From NCBI RefSeq assembly GCF_037893015.1, contig NC_133664.1, positions 123,303,887 to 123,367,886 on the forward strand: a stretch of 64,000 nt of DNA. Direction: 5' to 3'. The notes under the pieces were generated by a model that had not been told where the DNA came from, ran no database searches, and saw nothing but the letters and a program-made list of their open reading frames with translations. Every line of letters begins with the position of its first letter. Position 1 is the stretch's first letter. This DNA is from Macrotis lagotis (taxonomy: Eukaryota; Chordata; Mammalia; Peramelemorphia; Peramelidae). Positions 22,331-33,699 of the stretch are shown piece by piece. The position numbers and the translations under genes are program-made.

Positions 22331-24115
22331 CTTCCCTTCTTCCTTTCCTCCTCTCAGTTTCTTCATTTGCAAAATAAGGGGGGAAGGGTGGATCAGGAAA
22401 ATTAAGAGTTAACACTACACCAAATAGCTCCTTCCAGCTTAAAATCTATTGTGTTAAGGATCTATGAATCTTTGACATATTTAGAGTCAGAAAGATCTTT
22501 AGAATGTATATGGTTCAACCCTGATATCTCACAGAATGAGGAAGCAGTCTTAGAGAATTTGACCCAAGGTCAACTCGTCTCACTTTAGATCTAGTTCTCT
22601 TTCCATTGATCCATGGTTTTATGAATGTAATACTCTAAATGCCAGATTTAATTAAGGAAGTTACTAACCCCTTTCACTCTGCACATTTTTCTTGGCTCCT
22701 CCAAATATTATTTGGTTTAATCCTGGATATATATCCCCAGCTTGGTAAGGTGTTGAATCCTTTGACAACTATATTTTTACATTAGGCATGAAGTTTCAAG
22801 GTTCAGTCCCTTTAAAAGGGAAAGGTCAGTACCAGATATTTTTTAGAAATAGTGGGAAAGGGCACATTTCAACTTTTTTCATTTTTGTGTACCTTGAAAG
22901 TAGAGGGATTTTAAAAACTCAACTTTTGCATATATTATTATTATAATATTTGATATTTGAATGATGTTTTGTAGGTGCTAAGTACTCTCAAGATGATCCT
23001 GGGTAGAATCTTTGTTATTATCATGAATATTAAACTAGAAGGGACCTGAGTAGATATCTGGTTTAGTTCATTCACTGAGTTTTATTGCATCCCACCTTCC
23101 CCAACCTATCTAATCTAGTTCCAAGGATTGTCTGGTTTTGTTGTTTTTCAGTTGGTTCCATTTGAGATTTTTTTTGGCAAAGATACTGGTGTGGTTTGCC
23201 ATTTTCTTCTCCAGCTCATTTTATGCATGAGGAAATGAGGCCAACCGGGTTAGGTTATTTGCACAACTAGTGTATCTGAGGCCAGGTTTGAACTCAGTTT
23301 TTCCTGACTCCAGATCAGGCATTCTATCTGTTGTGTCACTTAACTGCCTTCATACTTTTCTCACATAAGCTGCCTTCTCACCTCCAGTTCTACCATCTGG
23401 TACAGGCTTCCATTTCCTACCTTTCTTTGTATTTCCACCACTTAGGACAGTGTCTGCAATATAGTAGGGGGTTTAAAAGATGTTTTTTGACTGATTAAAT
23501 TGAGTTTTGGACCTCCTGTCTCAGGATGTAAGACTAAGATCAGGACCAGAGTTCACTTAATGAATAGTTAAATAGTTTATGATTTCAAAAACTCTGGGGA
23601 GGTTTGCCTGCAAACTGAACAAAACAAAAAAACTACTTTTTTAAAGTATGACTGAAATTTTGCAGCAAAAGCTTCAGTCTGAGGCTTCAGGCTTTTATCC
23701 CTGTTAAAAGATAATTCTCCTGGAAGGGATAATACTTTAAGTTGCTATTAGCCATTTTTATTTTAATGTGCAAGAACTCAGATTTTTTCTTGACAGCAGC
23801 CTTTGGTTCAAAGATATTATGAACCAAAGGGGAAGTGAGAAGATTCCAGTGGGAGGTGGTGGTGGTAGTGGTATGGGAAGAAGGATGATTAGAATTAGGG
23901 TTAGTACTGTGAAGACTAACCATCTGTTTCACAATTTTCTCTATGACTGCTATTTCCCAGAGCTATCCCTGTGTAAAGGGAAGAGCCAGCAATAAAGTCC
24001 CTTTTCTTCTGGGTTTTTATTATCTTTATCACTATCTAAAGCCTAGTAGATGATAGTAATTTCTGTTCTCCTGCTTTCTCCCTTGATTTTTCTCTCTGTG
24101 TGTGCACATCTGTTT
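22331..24115. other. Non-coding stretch with an RTE-tail SINE
   Basis: About 23150-23350 is a minus-strand SINE whose left end ('tttttggcaaagatactggt') is the complement of the RTE-type tail. The rest shows no gene. The 23.8-23.95 kb overlapping frames contain GGT/GTG-rich low-complexity sequence. Confidence 0.5.
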
Positions 24116-24118
24116 ATT

Positions 24119-24180
24119 CTTCTCTCTCTCTCTCTCTCTCTCTCTCCTCTCTTCCTCCTCCTCCTCCTCTCCTCTCCTTT
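24119..24180. repeat. (CT)n/(CTC)n low-complexity tract
   Basis: CT dinucleotide run followed by CTC/CCT repeats. Confidence 0.95.
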
Positions 24181-24340
24181 CCAAGGCCACACATATGAAC
24201 CAGAATTGAAACTTGAATCTAGGTCCTCTAACTACAATCAATGCTCTTCTTATATTGTACTGTGTAAATTATTTGATTATGATGGACATAACAATATGTA
24301 AACTAAACCTTCTGATCAGTAGGAAATATCTGATAGTAGA

Positions 24341-24500
24341 GGCAGTCAGGTGGTACAGTGGGTAGAACACCAGCCCTGGAGTCAGGAGAACCTGAGTTCA
24401 AATTCAGCCTCAGACACTTAATAATTACTTAGCTGTGTTACCTTGGGCAAGTCATTTAACTCCATTGTCTTGCAAAAAATCCCCCCCCAAAACCAGAAAA
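24341..24500 (+). mobile_element. WSINE1-like SINE
   Basis: Plus-strand copy ('aggcagtcaggtggtacagt' head; 'cattgtcttgcaaaaaat' tail followed by a C run). I could not fix a clear target-site duplication, so the edges are approximate. Confidence 0.85.
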
Positions 24501-25049
24501 ATAAAGTATTTAGTAGTCACCAGTTGGAAAGATTTCTGCACAGAAAATCAAAGGATTTGGGTTCTAGTCCACGAACTTCCATTTGGTAGCTATAGTATAT
24601 GCCCTGGTAGAAGTGATTTCACTTTCAGTCTTATTTTCCTTATCTGAAAAATGAGAAATTTCTTTTAGTTCTAAATTTCTTTCTAGCTAAATGATTGTTC
24701 AAGTTTTTACCAACAATGTTCCTCAGAAGATGTATCAGGCCACAAGATTGTGATAGAATAGATAGACAGTCCAAGCACTACTTTGGTATCCATATAATGT
24801 TAAAAGACTCTGAGAAAGGGTCTCTCTATAGAGGATTTATGAGAGGGCATGAGCATGAATTGTAAAGGGTTTGAAGGTATAGTTGAATGAATCTTCATAA
24901 TTGAAGGGTGTTCTTGTATCAGTGAGAACTTTATAAAACATATAGTCTATAAAATAGCATATAGATTCAGAAATGTCTAATGCTGCCCCCCTACCCCTTG
25001 TCTCCCATGTATTTTGTACATGTTTCTCTCTCTCTCTATCTACATTTCT

Positions 25050-25230
25050 CCTCAACTTCCTGAATTCAAATCTGGCCTCAGATGCTAATTAGCTGTTACC
25101 TTGGGCAAGTCATTTAATCCTGTTTGTCTCAGTTTCTTCAACCATAAAATGAGCTAGAGAAGGGAAAAAAAAAGACCTCAAATGGGGTTATGAAGAGTCA
25201 GATATGATGGGAAAACAACACAACAACCAC
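25050..25230 (+). mobile_element. 5'-truncated SINE with RTE-type tail
   Basis: Starts mid-body ('ctgaattcaaatctggcctc') and ends with 'tcaaatggggttatgaagag' and an ACAACA-rich tail, as in the other RTE-tail SINEs here. Confidence 0.7.
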
Positions 25231-26170
25231 TCAATAGCTATTCCAGATGTTGTGTCTGTACTTTGTCAAACAGCTGGATTGCCAGAAATTTTATTGACTG
25301 GACCAGATGTTTTGGCATTGTGAAGACAGAACTACAGGAAAGAGTGTGTCTTTCTGTCAGAGGGCCATATGCATCTTCCATCTGCTCTAAAGCATGGCAA
25401 AAACTGTAAACTCCAGTAGGACCTGGGTATCCCTGGGAGTTTTTCCAATTCCAATTTTTATTTGACACAGCCTTCTAAAAGCTGTGAGAGCTCACAGGAT
25501 CACACCATTGGGTGTTGCAGTTGGAAGTTCTGTATACTCAGTTAAAAGTATCATGACTTTAGGTGAAAGGTTTAAATTTGGATTTAGTTTTTAAAATAGA
25601 CTTGGAAAAGATGAGAATAAACCATTGCTAGTCGTCCTTATAATATGTGTAAATATTGAAAATGGAATCCTTTTTATAGTCCTTTCTTATTATTATGATA
25701 TAAAACCAAATTAGAAGTTGTATCAAATAAGTTTAAGAATAACTAATTAAATTTGCTTAAGAAGATGAATCTTTCTGTACATGGACCATGTGCTACTTGT
25801 AGCCATCAATCCATATATTGTACATAAGGATTTAAAATGTAATGGATTTTTAAGGGTAATTTCTAGTTTTTAATCAGACAGATTTTTCCTGATGCTGGTC
25901 TTTTCTAATAAGAAAAATAAACTCATCCTAACATGATTTAATCAAAGCAGGGATGGGGAACCTTGTTTTCCTTTCTCTATTTTTCCATCACAGGATTTTT
26001 TTAAAACCAAATCCTGTTGGAGACTTTATTTAAACTTTTGAAAGAGAAACTGTAAACAGCTCTATTTGTTTTTAAATTAAAAACAGAGAATGCAAAACAT
26101 TATTCCATAAGTATAATAAAAATAAATCACTTTTATTTCAAAGCATATTCAAGTAAGGGGATGGTGGGGT
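25231..26170. other. Non-coding stretch, no gene seen
   Basis: AT-rich sequence. No splice-flanked frame or repeat family recognised with confidence. Confidence 0.35.
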
Positions 26171-26175
26171 GGGAA

Positions 26176-26482
26176 AAATAGGGAGAAAGAAAGAAAGAAA
26201 GAAAGATATGCTATGGGAGAAGACAAGAAAGAGAGACAAAGATAAAGAGACAGAGGGTCAGAGAACATCACAGAGAGGGATAGAGACAGAGATAAGGAGA
26301 TAGAGACAGAGAGAAAGAGACAGAGAAAGTCAGAGAGGGACAGAGATAGAGACACAAAGAGACACAGAAAGACACACAGAGACAGAGATAGAGAGATAGT
26401 TATAGACAGACAGAGCCAGAGGCATACAAAGAGAAAGTCAAAGAAAGAGAAAGAGACAGGGAAATAGAGAGGGACAGAGATC
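26176..26482. repeat. Purine-rich GA/GACA tract
   Basis: About 300 bases of (GAAA)n followed by degenerate GAGA/GACA units on the + strand. It gives a Ser/Leu-rich artefact frame on the minus strand. Such long purine tracts can form triplex DNA. Confidence 0.95.
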
Positions 26483-27087
26483 TTCACTGTTGCATGTTAG
26501 TCCTGTCTATTCCTTCTGAGTCCTCTCATTCCCCAGGTGACTATTCCAAACCTTTTCTTACCTCTTCAAGTTCCCTCCACATACCCTCTTTTCCCACTTA
26601 TAGTCAATGGATTAATTAATTTTCTGCTTCACAGAGAGCCAACAAGAGATAATTCTTCACATCACTTCAAGAGGGAGTGGTGGGAAAGTGACCATTTAAT
26701 CTTAGAATTTGTGATAGAGAAAAACCAAGCATACTCTCATATGGTCTCTAGATTTATTTAGTGAGAGAAGATTTTAAAGTGTTTAGAGATAGAATAAGGT
26801 AAGACATCTACCCTAAAATATTAAGAACATGGGCCAGGTATGTAGGTATATACTGTGTACTGGTGTGATGATGAATGGGCCCATCTGATCCTTGCCTATG
26901 GCCATGGGGAAGTTAACCTGATAAAATAAATATTCAGCAATTAAATTCCAAATATATAAATAGAAATAATTCCAGTGAGGATAGGAAACTTTTGGAGAAT
27001 GGAAGAAAGACAAGTTTTAGAGGGTTATTGTGAAAATCAAATAGGATAATTTATGTAAAGTGCTTTGCATATTAAAGTTTAGTTTTG

Positions 27088-27419
27088 AGGGGCAGCTAGG
27101 TGGCGCAATAGATAGAGCACTGGCCCTGGAGTCAGGAGTACCTGAGTTCAAATCTGGCTTCAGACACTTAATAATTTTCTTTAAAAATTTTTTTTTTTAG
27201 GTTTTTTTTGCAAGGCAAATGGGGTTAAGTGGCTTGCCCAAGGCCACACAGCTAGGTCATTATTAAGTGTCTGAGGTCAGATCTGAACTCAGGTACACCT
27301 GACTCCAGGGCGGGTACTCTATCCACTTTGCCACCTAGCTGCCCCCAGACACTTAATAATTGCCTAGCTGTGTGACCTTGGGCAAGTCACTTAACTCCAC
27401 TGCCTTAAATAAATTTTAA
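27088..27419 (+). mobile_element. WSINE1-like SINE interrupted by a second SINE
   Basis: The outer plus-strand SINE is 27088-27176 plus 27362-27419. Its target-site duplication is the perfect 14-bp aaagtttagttttg at 27074-27087 and 27420-27433. An inverted WSINE1 copy landed in its middle. Confidence 0.95.
27177..27345 (-). mobile_element. WSINE1-like SINE nested in a WSINE1
   Basis: Minus-strand copy inserted into the outer SINE with a perfect 16-bp duplication of SINE sequence, cagacacttaataatt, at 27161-27176 and 27346-27361. It is therefore younger than the outer copy. Confidence 0.95.
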
Positions 27420-27537
27420 AAAGTTTAGTTTTGTCCTTCTTAGCTAAGCAAAACAAGCTTGACTCATCTGCCATGTGATAGCTGATTCTACCTACAATAT
27501 ACACTATAAGCCCTGCCCCCCCATAAGATTAGGCATT

Positions 27538-27602
27538 TCTTTCAATCAATTTCATCCAATTTCAATCAATTTCATTCAATTTCAATCAATTTCATTCAAT
27601 CC
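27538..27602. repeat. Short tandem repeat of a 10/20-base CAATTTCA unit
   Basis: Alternating 'caatttcaat' and 'caatttcatt' or 'catc' units, about six in all, within otherwise ordinary AT-rich DNA. Confidence 0.85.
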
Positions 27603-27689
27603 TCACATGGAATTGGCAACCCCCCCCTCACCATTTTGGTTAATTTTTCAATTAAACAACTATTTATTAAACACCTATGTGTAATGTAT

Positions 27690-28130
27690 TCCTCTTTTTT
27701 GTCTGACAGTGTCCCTTTCCTACAAATAATGGACCCCCAGAACTAAACTTGATCTTCTAGATGTGGTCTGACAAGAACAGAATATAATGAGACTATTTTC
27801 TCCTTCATTCTACACATACATCTATTAGTTATAAATGCTTCAATCATTTGGAATTTGCAGTTCTATAAAACTCCTCTTTTTAAAAAAATATGAATTGTTA
27901 GTGACATCTTTCCCATCTTATATTTACATAGTCCCATTCTTCGAAACTTTGTGTAGGTGACTTTACATTTATAGTAACCATATTTCATTTTTTTACATTT
28001 GACCCATTATTGTAGTTCATGAGATCCTTTTGGATTCCCAGTCAGAATCATGTAATTATGTGTTGTATTATTTACAGCCTCATATTGTTCTCTAATTGCT
28101 TTTTGGGTGTAAATTTTGGCTCTTTGGCAT
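27690..28130 (+). repeat. CR1/L3-like fossil
   Basis: Contains 'ccagaactaaacttgatctt' and 'gatgtggtctgacaagaaca', the conserved 3' block of vertebrate CR1/L3 elements. Very diverged and non-coding. Confidence 0.6.
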
Positions 28131-28488
28131 AATTCAGAAACATGTTAAGGTAATTATTGTATCTTCTTGCATATTTTCCATTGACTGGAGCAAATCAGGG
28201 CTCAGAAGTATGCAATAAATGCTTGATTACTTGCTTGGAGAAGAATCTAACAGACCAATCACTAAGTTGCTTTCTTTTGTAGAGCCTCATAGAATAAAAT
28301 ATTCAACTTCAGAGTAACACTTGGATTAATTATGCCTTGTCATTTGGAGACAAGTAGAAAAGAAGCATGCTATTGCTGGCAGCTTGCAGGAATTATTACC
28401 CTGATTGACACGGGATCTGATCCACTATGCTTTCTTTTTTTAATGGAGATTCAGATAGGAAGTTAAAAATTTTTATTTGTGGAACATT

Positions 28489-28653
28489 ATTTTCTTTTCT
28501 TTTTTTTTTAGGTTTTCGTGAGGCAAATGGGATTAAGTGGCTTGCCCAAGGCCACACAACTAGGTAATTATTAAGTGGCTGAGGCCGGATTTGAACTCAG
28601 GTACTCCTGACTCTAGGGCTGATGCTCTATCCACTGCACAACCTAGCCACCCC
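28489..28653 (-). mobile_element. WSINE1-like SINE
   Basis: Minus-strand copy flanked by tggaacatt at 28480-28488 and 28654-28662. Confidence 0.9.
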
Positions 28654-28759
28654 TGGAACATTTTACAAGAATGAGATTTGCAATTTTTTTGCTATTATAA
28701 ATAAAATATATTTTAATGATTATATATAATGAATAGGCTGTAATAAGCAACAAAATCAT

Positions 28760-29310
28760 AATTGTTATTAATAGCTAACTTTATATAGTACTTCCTATAT
28801 ACTAAACACTGTGACAAATGCTTTTCAATTATTATCTCCCATGATTATCTATCTGGGAGGTAAGTACTATGATTATTGCTTTTTACACATGAGGAAAAAT
28901 GAGGAAAACAGTGGTTATATGACTTGTCCAAGGTCACACAGCAAGTAAATGTCTAAAGACAAATGTGAGCTCAAGGCTTCCTGACAAGAACTCTATCTGC
29001 TGTGTTGCTAAGATATAATATTTTTCTAGTGCTTTTTTTCTTTTAATGAAATGGATGGATTCCACAAAAATTTGTCTTTTCTTATCCAGTCTTCTAGTCT
29101 GGAAGGGAAGCCAGTGAGCTTCTCTGTTTGGAAAGTGATGGGGATAGGGTTTGAGAATCATAGATTTAGGTCTGAAAGAGATCTAATGACATGTGGGGAA
29201 ACTGAGACCCAGGAAAGTGAAGTGGTTTATGTATGTTCGCACACTATTTTATAGCATAAATAATTCAAACTCAGGTCCTCTGACTCCAAATCCAACATTT
29301 ATGATGCCTC
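28760..29310. repeat. MIR/THER-like CORE-SINE fossils
   Basis: 28765-29010 (minus) has 'tatatagtacttcctatata' and 'aggtcacacagcaagtaaat'. 29150-29310 has 'ggggaaactgagacccagga' and a 'ctcaggtcctctgactccaa' block. The edges are approximate. Confidence 0.6.
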
Positions 29311-29385
29311 TCTAGTTTTAGGACAAGTAAAAAGAAATTAAAGCTGGTCTTAAGTGTGAGGTGATATTGTAGGCTTAAATTCCTT

Positions 29386-29444
29386 TTTTTATTGGTATTT
29401 TATTTTTCCAAATGCATATTATGAATGTTTTTTCAACTTTCAAC

Positions 29445-29497
<53 letters not shown>

Positions 29498-30194
29498 TTA
29501 AGCTAAAAAATTTCCTTCTACCCTCCCTTCCCACCTCCCTCCCCTCAACAGTCAGTTTAACACTGTAAATACATATTTTTCATAAACATGTTTACAGATT
29601 AGTCATTTTTGGTATGAGGAATTAGGATTGAGGGGTAAAGATATATAAGATATAAGTTTTATAAAAGTGTTTATCAAATTCTAGGAATTAGGATTGAGGG
29701 GTAAAGATATATAAGATATAAGTTTTATAAAAGTGTTTATCAAATTCTGAAGGTTTTTTTTTGTTTTTTCTTATGAATAGGGATAACATTGTCCATAACT
29801 AATACCATTGTCCTAGCTCTCTGAACTGCTGAGAGGAGCTGCTTCCATCAAGGTTGATCATCCCACAATGCTGTTGTCAATATGTACATTTTTCTCTTGG
29901 TTCTGCTCCCTTCACTCTGTATCAGATCCTGTAATTCATTTCATGTTTCTCTAGAGTCTGACCATTTATGATTTCTTATAGAACAATAATATTCCACAAT
30001 ATCCATGTGCTATAACTTGTTTAGCCATTTCCCAATTGATGGGCATCCCCTCAGTTTCCAATTCTTGGCTAGTACAAAAAGATCTGCTATGAATATTTTG
30101 GAAATGTGGGACTTTTCCCATTTTTAATGATTTCTTCTGGACATAGACCTAGAATTAAAATGACTGAGTCAGAGGGAATGAACATTTTTATTAC
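29386..30194 (-). mobile_element. L1 3' end with target-site duplication, CA repeat and internal duplication
   Basis: Minus-strand 5'-truncated L1: T-rich end at the left, a (CA)n run of about 23 units at 29449-29494, 3' UTR, and the ORF2 C-terminal block to about 30180 ('cccaattgatgggcatcccc'). Imperfect 18-bp repeats starting tgtaggctta flank it (29368-29385 and 30195-30212, two mismatches). It carries the 66-bp tandem duplication at 29617-29748. Confidence 0.8.
29617..29748. repeat. Perfect 66-bp tandem duplication
   Basis: Unit 1 is 29617-29682 and unit 2 is 29683-29748, both from 'aggaattaggattgagggg' to 'gtttatcaaattct'. I see no difference between them. The related L1 copy at 9.5-9.6 kb has only one unit, so the duplication happened in this copy and is recent. 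Confidence 0.95.
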
Positions 30195-30394
30195 TGTAGG
30201 CTTACATTCTTTAGTGAAAATAGGCTTGAAGTTCAGTTCTGCAACTTAGTATCTGTGAGATGTTGGGCAAGTAACTGTTTCTTTGGTTTATTTGCAAAAT
30301 GAAGGACACCAAACAAAGTTAACACATTACAACTAGTATTATATAAATCTCACATATAGACATGAATATTAGAACTTAGTCTAAATTTAGGGAC

Positions 30395-30630
30395 ATCTTT
30401 TGGTAGCATAGTAGAAAAGAAACTAGGTAGCTTGTGGCCACCAGTCAGTCAGGAAGACTCATCTTTGTGAGTTCAAATTCAACTTCAAACATGTACTAGC
30501 TATGTGATCCTGGCAAGTCACTTAACCCTGCTTGTCTCAGGGAGAAGGAAATGGCAAATCATTACATTGTTTGCCAAGAAAACCCCAAATCTTGAGGTCA
30601 CAAAGAGTTGAATATGACTGAAAAAAATGA
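30395..30630 (+). mobile_element. SINE with RTE (BovB-like) 3' tail
   Basis: Body 'agtcagtcaggaagactcat', then 'tcacttaaccctgcttgtct', then tail 'gaaaaccccaaatcttgagg' and 'gagttgaatatgactgaaaa', matching the end of the RTE element at about 35.3 kb. Confidence 0.75.
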
Positions 30631-31139
30631 TTAAACTCTACTGATTTAAGATAATATCTTGGGGGGGGTCAATTACTATGGTGCTATGTTAAAGAGAATA
30701 CTCTGGACTAGATAATTTCTGGATCTGACTTAGAGTGATATTCGTGATGTACAAGCTTCCCAGGAAGTCTTCATCTTCTGCATGAAGATGAATCTCTCTG
30801 TTTCCATGAAATGCATAGGTATAAGTCTGACTGGGGAGGACAATAGCTCAGCAGCTGCTCTGAGAAGGATGTAGTTAACTTGGCTTGAAATGAATGCATC
30901 TATGCCTCCTGCGGAGGGGGTAGTCAGAGCTATGGCAAATACACCACAGCTGCACAGCATCTGTTTCATCCTCTTTCATGAAGACATGCTTCCTGTAAAG
31001 GTTTTATAGCTAGGGTAATTCAGGGGCATGCCAGTCCTATGAGATGTTGTTATATCCATTTATGCACAGGCACAACTCTGGAAGGATGTGGGATTAGAAC
31101 TTTATTGTCCTTATGTGATTTTTATGCTTTTTTCCTAGG
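30631..31139. other. Non-coding stretch, no gene seen
   Basis: Moderate GC. The 79-codon minus-strand frame at 30730-30969 has no recognised domain. Confidence 0.35.
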
Positions 31140-31590
31140 AGAATCAAATCAATAAGTTAACAAGTATTTTTTTCGAGTGTTTTTCTATGTACTAGGCATC
31201 ATGGGAAATACTGAGGATACAAAGAAAGTCTGTCTCTGCTTTTAAGGAGTTCATAGCAAAAATGGGAGATTAATTATATTATACTAACAACTAATACATG
31301 CAAAATAATACAGAGTAAATCAGAAGTAGGAACCAGCACTTGAGAGGGCCTTGGAAAAATGCCTTCAGGAAGGTGGCATTTGAACTGAGACTTAAAGGAA
31401 GCCAGAGAAGACAGTAGGATGAGATGAGGAGGGAAAGCATTGTATGGATGAAAGACAGTCAATGGAGATACATAAAATGGGGAAATAGAGTACCTGAGTA
31501 CATGGAGTACATGAAGTGCAGTCAAACTGTAAGAAGATTGGAAAGGTAGGAAGGGGCCAGATTAGGAAAGGATTTAAAAACCATAGTATT
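31140..31590 (+). repeat. L2-like 3' region
   Basis: 'tgtactaggcatcatgggaa', 'gaggatacaaagaaagtctg', 'ttttaaggagttcatagc' and later 'ggaaggtggcatttgaactg' are the ordered blocks of mammalian L2 3' regions. Old and non-coding. Confidence 0.65.
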
Positions 31591-32239
31591 TTGTTTTTCA
31601 CATATTCTCACACTTTCAGGGTGTTTCTGTTCAACTTTCCCAGTACTATGTGCTTTCTTCCTTCATTTGTTGCCCTCTCTCCACCCCAATCTCAAAGCTC
31701 TAGGTTAGGAGGAAGAGCAAGCATGTAACTTGTTCCTAAATGCTACTTCCAGAATGTTCATTTTACCTTCTTTGACCAGAAAACTCTTAAGTTCACTCTA
31801 TTCATTTTCATCCCTCAGTTAAAATCTATCATTATATTTAGGACTTGGCTCATATTCTGTTTTTCCAGCTCAATTTTTTTTTGCCTATAAACATCTTCTG
31901 GAACAACCTATCTTCCCAGTTTTTAAACCTTCTAAACTCCCATGAGCTCTGCTTTCACTTTCTTTCAGTTTCACAAAGGGATTGCTATGGTCTGATTACC
32001 ATCTCTATGTTGTACTTTCACAATTAACCCTTCTATGACCCAGATGGTCCTTTCTCTCCAATCCATCAGTCTCTCCCACTGTTCGACCACTCCCAGAAAA
32101 ATTACATGTTTTTGCTATGAACCTAGACCTTTGATACCTTCCTGTTCTTCCAGTCTTTTATACTAGACTTCCCTTCCTTCCCAGTATTGACATTATGGTT
32201 GATCAAATCAAATGAAACACATAACTATGCTAATTTCTT

Positions 32240-33000
32240 TTTCCTTATGTTGAATCACTGGACAAACCCTGCCAAAATCCAGCCTTAGTTTACCAATCTC
32301 CCTCATCCCACTATCTTCTCCTCTACCTTTACTCCTGCATTCCTACACACTGCTGGAGAAAGTCCCCCAAATATACTATTTGGGCCACCACAATTTTATA
32401 TTATTCAACCTCAATGGGACCTTCATTTCTGCTTAGCAATACTTTTGTTCTTTGAATGTTTATTATACTCACAATTGCTCTCAAATCTTTCCTCAAATCT
32501 CTTATAATATGGTCTCCATCTTCCTCTCAGAAGATCTAACTTCCTACTTTTCTGAAAAAAATATAGGCTATCTAGTAAAATATCCTCCTCTGTTCTATAC
32601 CCCCAAACAATTCTTCAGGATTGATCTCTTCTTTTCATTTTCTATTGAAGAGATCTTCCACTGTCAAAACTAATATTTTGTTGATTCCATCCTCTCCCAT
32701 CTCCTCTCATAGTTTTCTCTCTCTATATTATTCTCTTTCTTTATCTTCTAATATTTCTATCATATCAATTGATTCCTTTCCTGTCATCTATGAACATATA
32801 CAGGTCTCTTCTCTTAAAAATAATCAAACAAATCCTTCCTTTGACTTTTCCATCCCCACAATCTATTGTGTTATAGTTCTTTTAAGAGCAAGATCCTTTA
32901 AAAATTTATTGATACATGTTTCCTTTTCACTTTTTTATCACTCTTCAATCCCTTGTAATCTGACTTGCGATCTCAAACTTACTTGTGTTCTCTAAAAATT
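32240..33000 (+). repeat. L2/CR1-like ORF2 fossil
   Basis: The + strand frame 32452-32995 region shows, in changing frames, a 'DLTSYFSEK' block and an 'SFPVIYEHIQVSSLK' block. These fit the segment just before the reverse transcriptase palm in L2/CR1 elements (the conserved F-P-x-x-x-K-H-A-x-V-x-P-L-x-K-K motif). Highly degenerate. Confidence 0.5.
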
Positions 33001-33690
33001 AGTTAATTAACTCTTTCCTTTTGTCTTGTAAGAATTTTAGCTTCCTGTTGGCAGAACTTGGACTCTATTTCCTCCATGAAACCTTTCTTCATGTCTCTAG
33101 TTAATTAACTGATTTCAATTGAAATTACTTTTCATATAGTTTGTATTTACTTAGTTTTATGTATTCTGCATTCTTCTTTCCCATCCTTATCCCCCTCTCC
33201 TCCAATGGGAATTTGTTGAGGATGGGCACAGTTGCACCCTTGTCTTTGTTTCTCCATTTATTAGAACAGTGTCTTACAAATATAGGGGGCATGGTAAATG
33301 CTTTATGAATAAAATTGATTGAATTATCCATATGATCACATGGTTAGTTAATGTCAAAGTCTTGACTCCAAGTCCATTTCTACTTCAAATTCAAAGTGAT
33401 GGTGCTAGGGAAACTCATTTCCCTAAGTCAGAACATTTTGAATAGTAATTATACTTCAAAATACACTCTGAATAAAAAGAATTGAGTGAATCTTCTTGCT
33501 TTCCCTCCTTTTCTCAAGGAAAATATCGCTGTCAGGTCCACCCTGCCTCTTCGCCTTCCTAAGCTGCTTAACTTCTAAAAGAATTTGAATGAGTGGGAGA
33601 TCAATAATTCTATTCCTTTGGATGAGATAGAGGGTCCTCAGACCTAACCATCAGCTCTTCCATTACCTACTCTAGGCCCTACCTAGTTGT
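33001..33690. other. Non-coding stretch, old repeat debris
   Basis: 33000-33330 resembles SINE/L2-type 3' sequence ('gggcacagttgcacccttgt', 'gcatggtaaatgctttatg'). No gene seen. Confidence 0.4.
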
Positions 33691-33699
33691 CCATTTTAA

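Noticed and set aside
22052..22412. Frames rich in Lys-Glu-Gly-Arg or Ser-Phe-Leu-Pro repeats
   Set aside because: They translate the TTCC microsatellite and end at its edges.
27538..27602. Possible CRISPR-like spaced repeat
   Set aside because: Units are contiguous, without spacers, in a vertebrate genome. It is a short tandem repeat.
32452..32995. Candidate exon(s) with Ser/Leu/Phe-rich frames
   Set aside because: Two overlapping frames share scattered L2/CR1 ORF2 motifs, pointing to an old LINE rather than a host gene.
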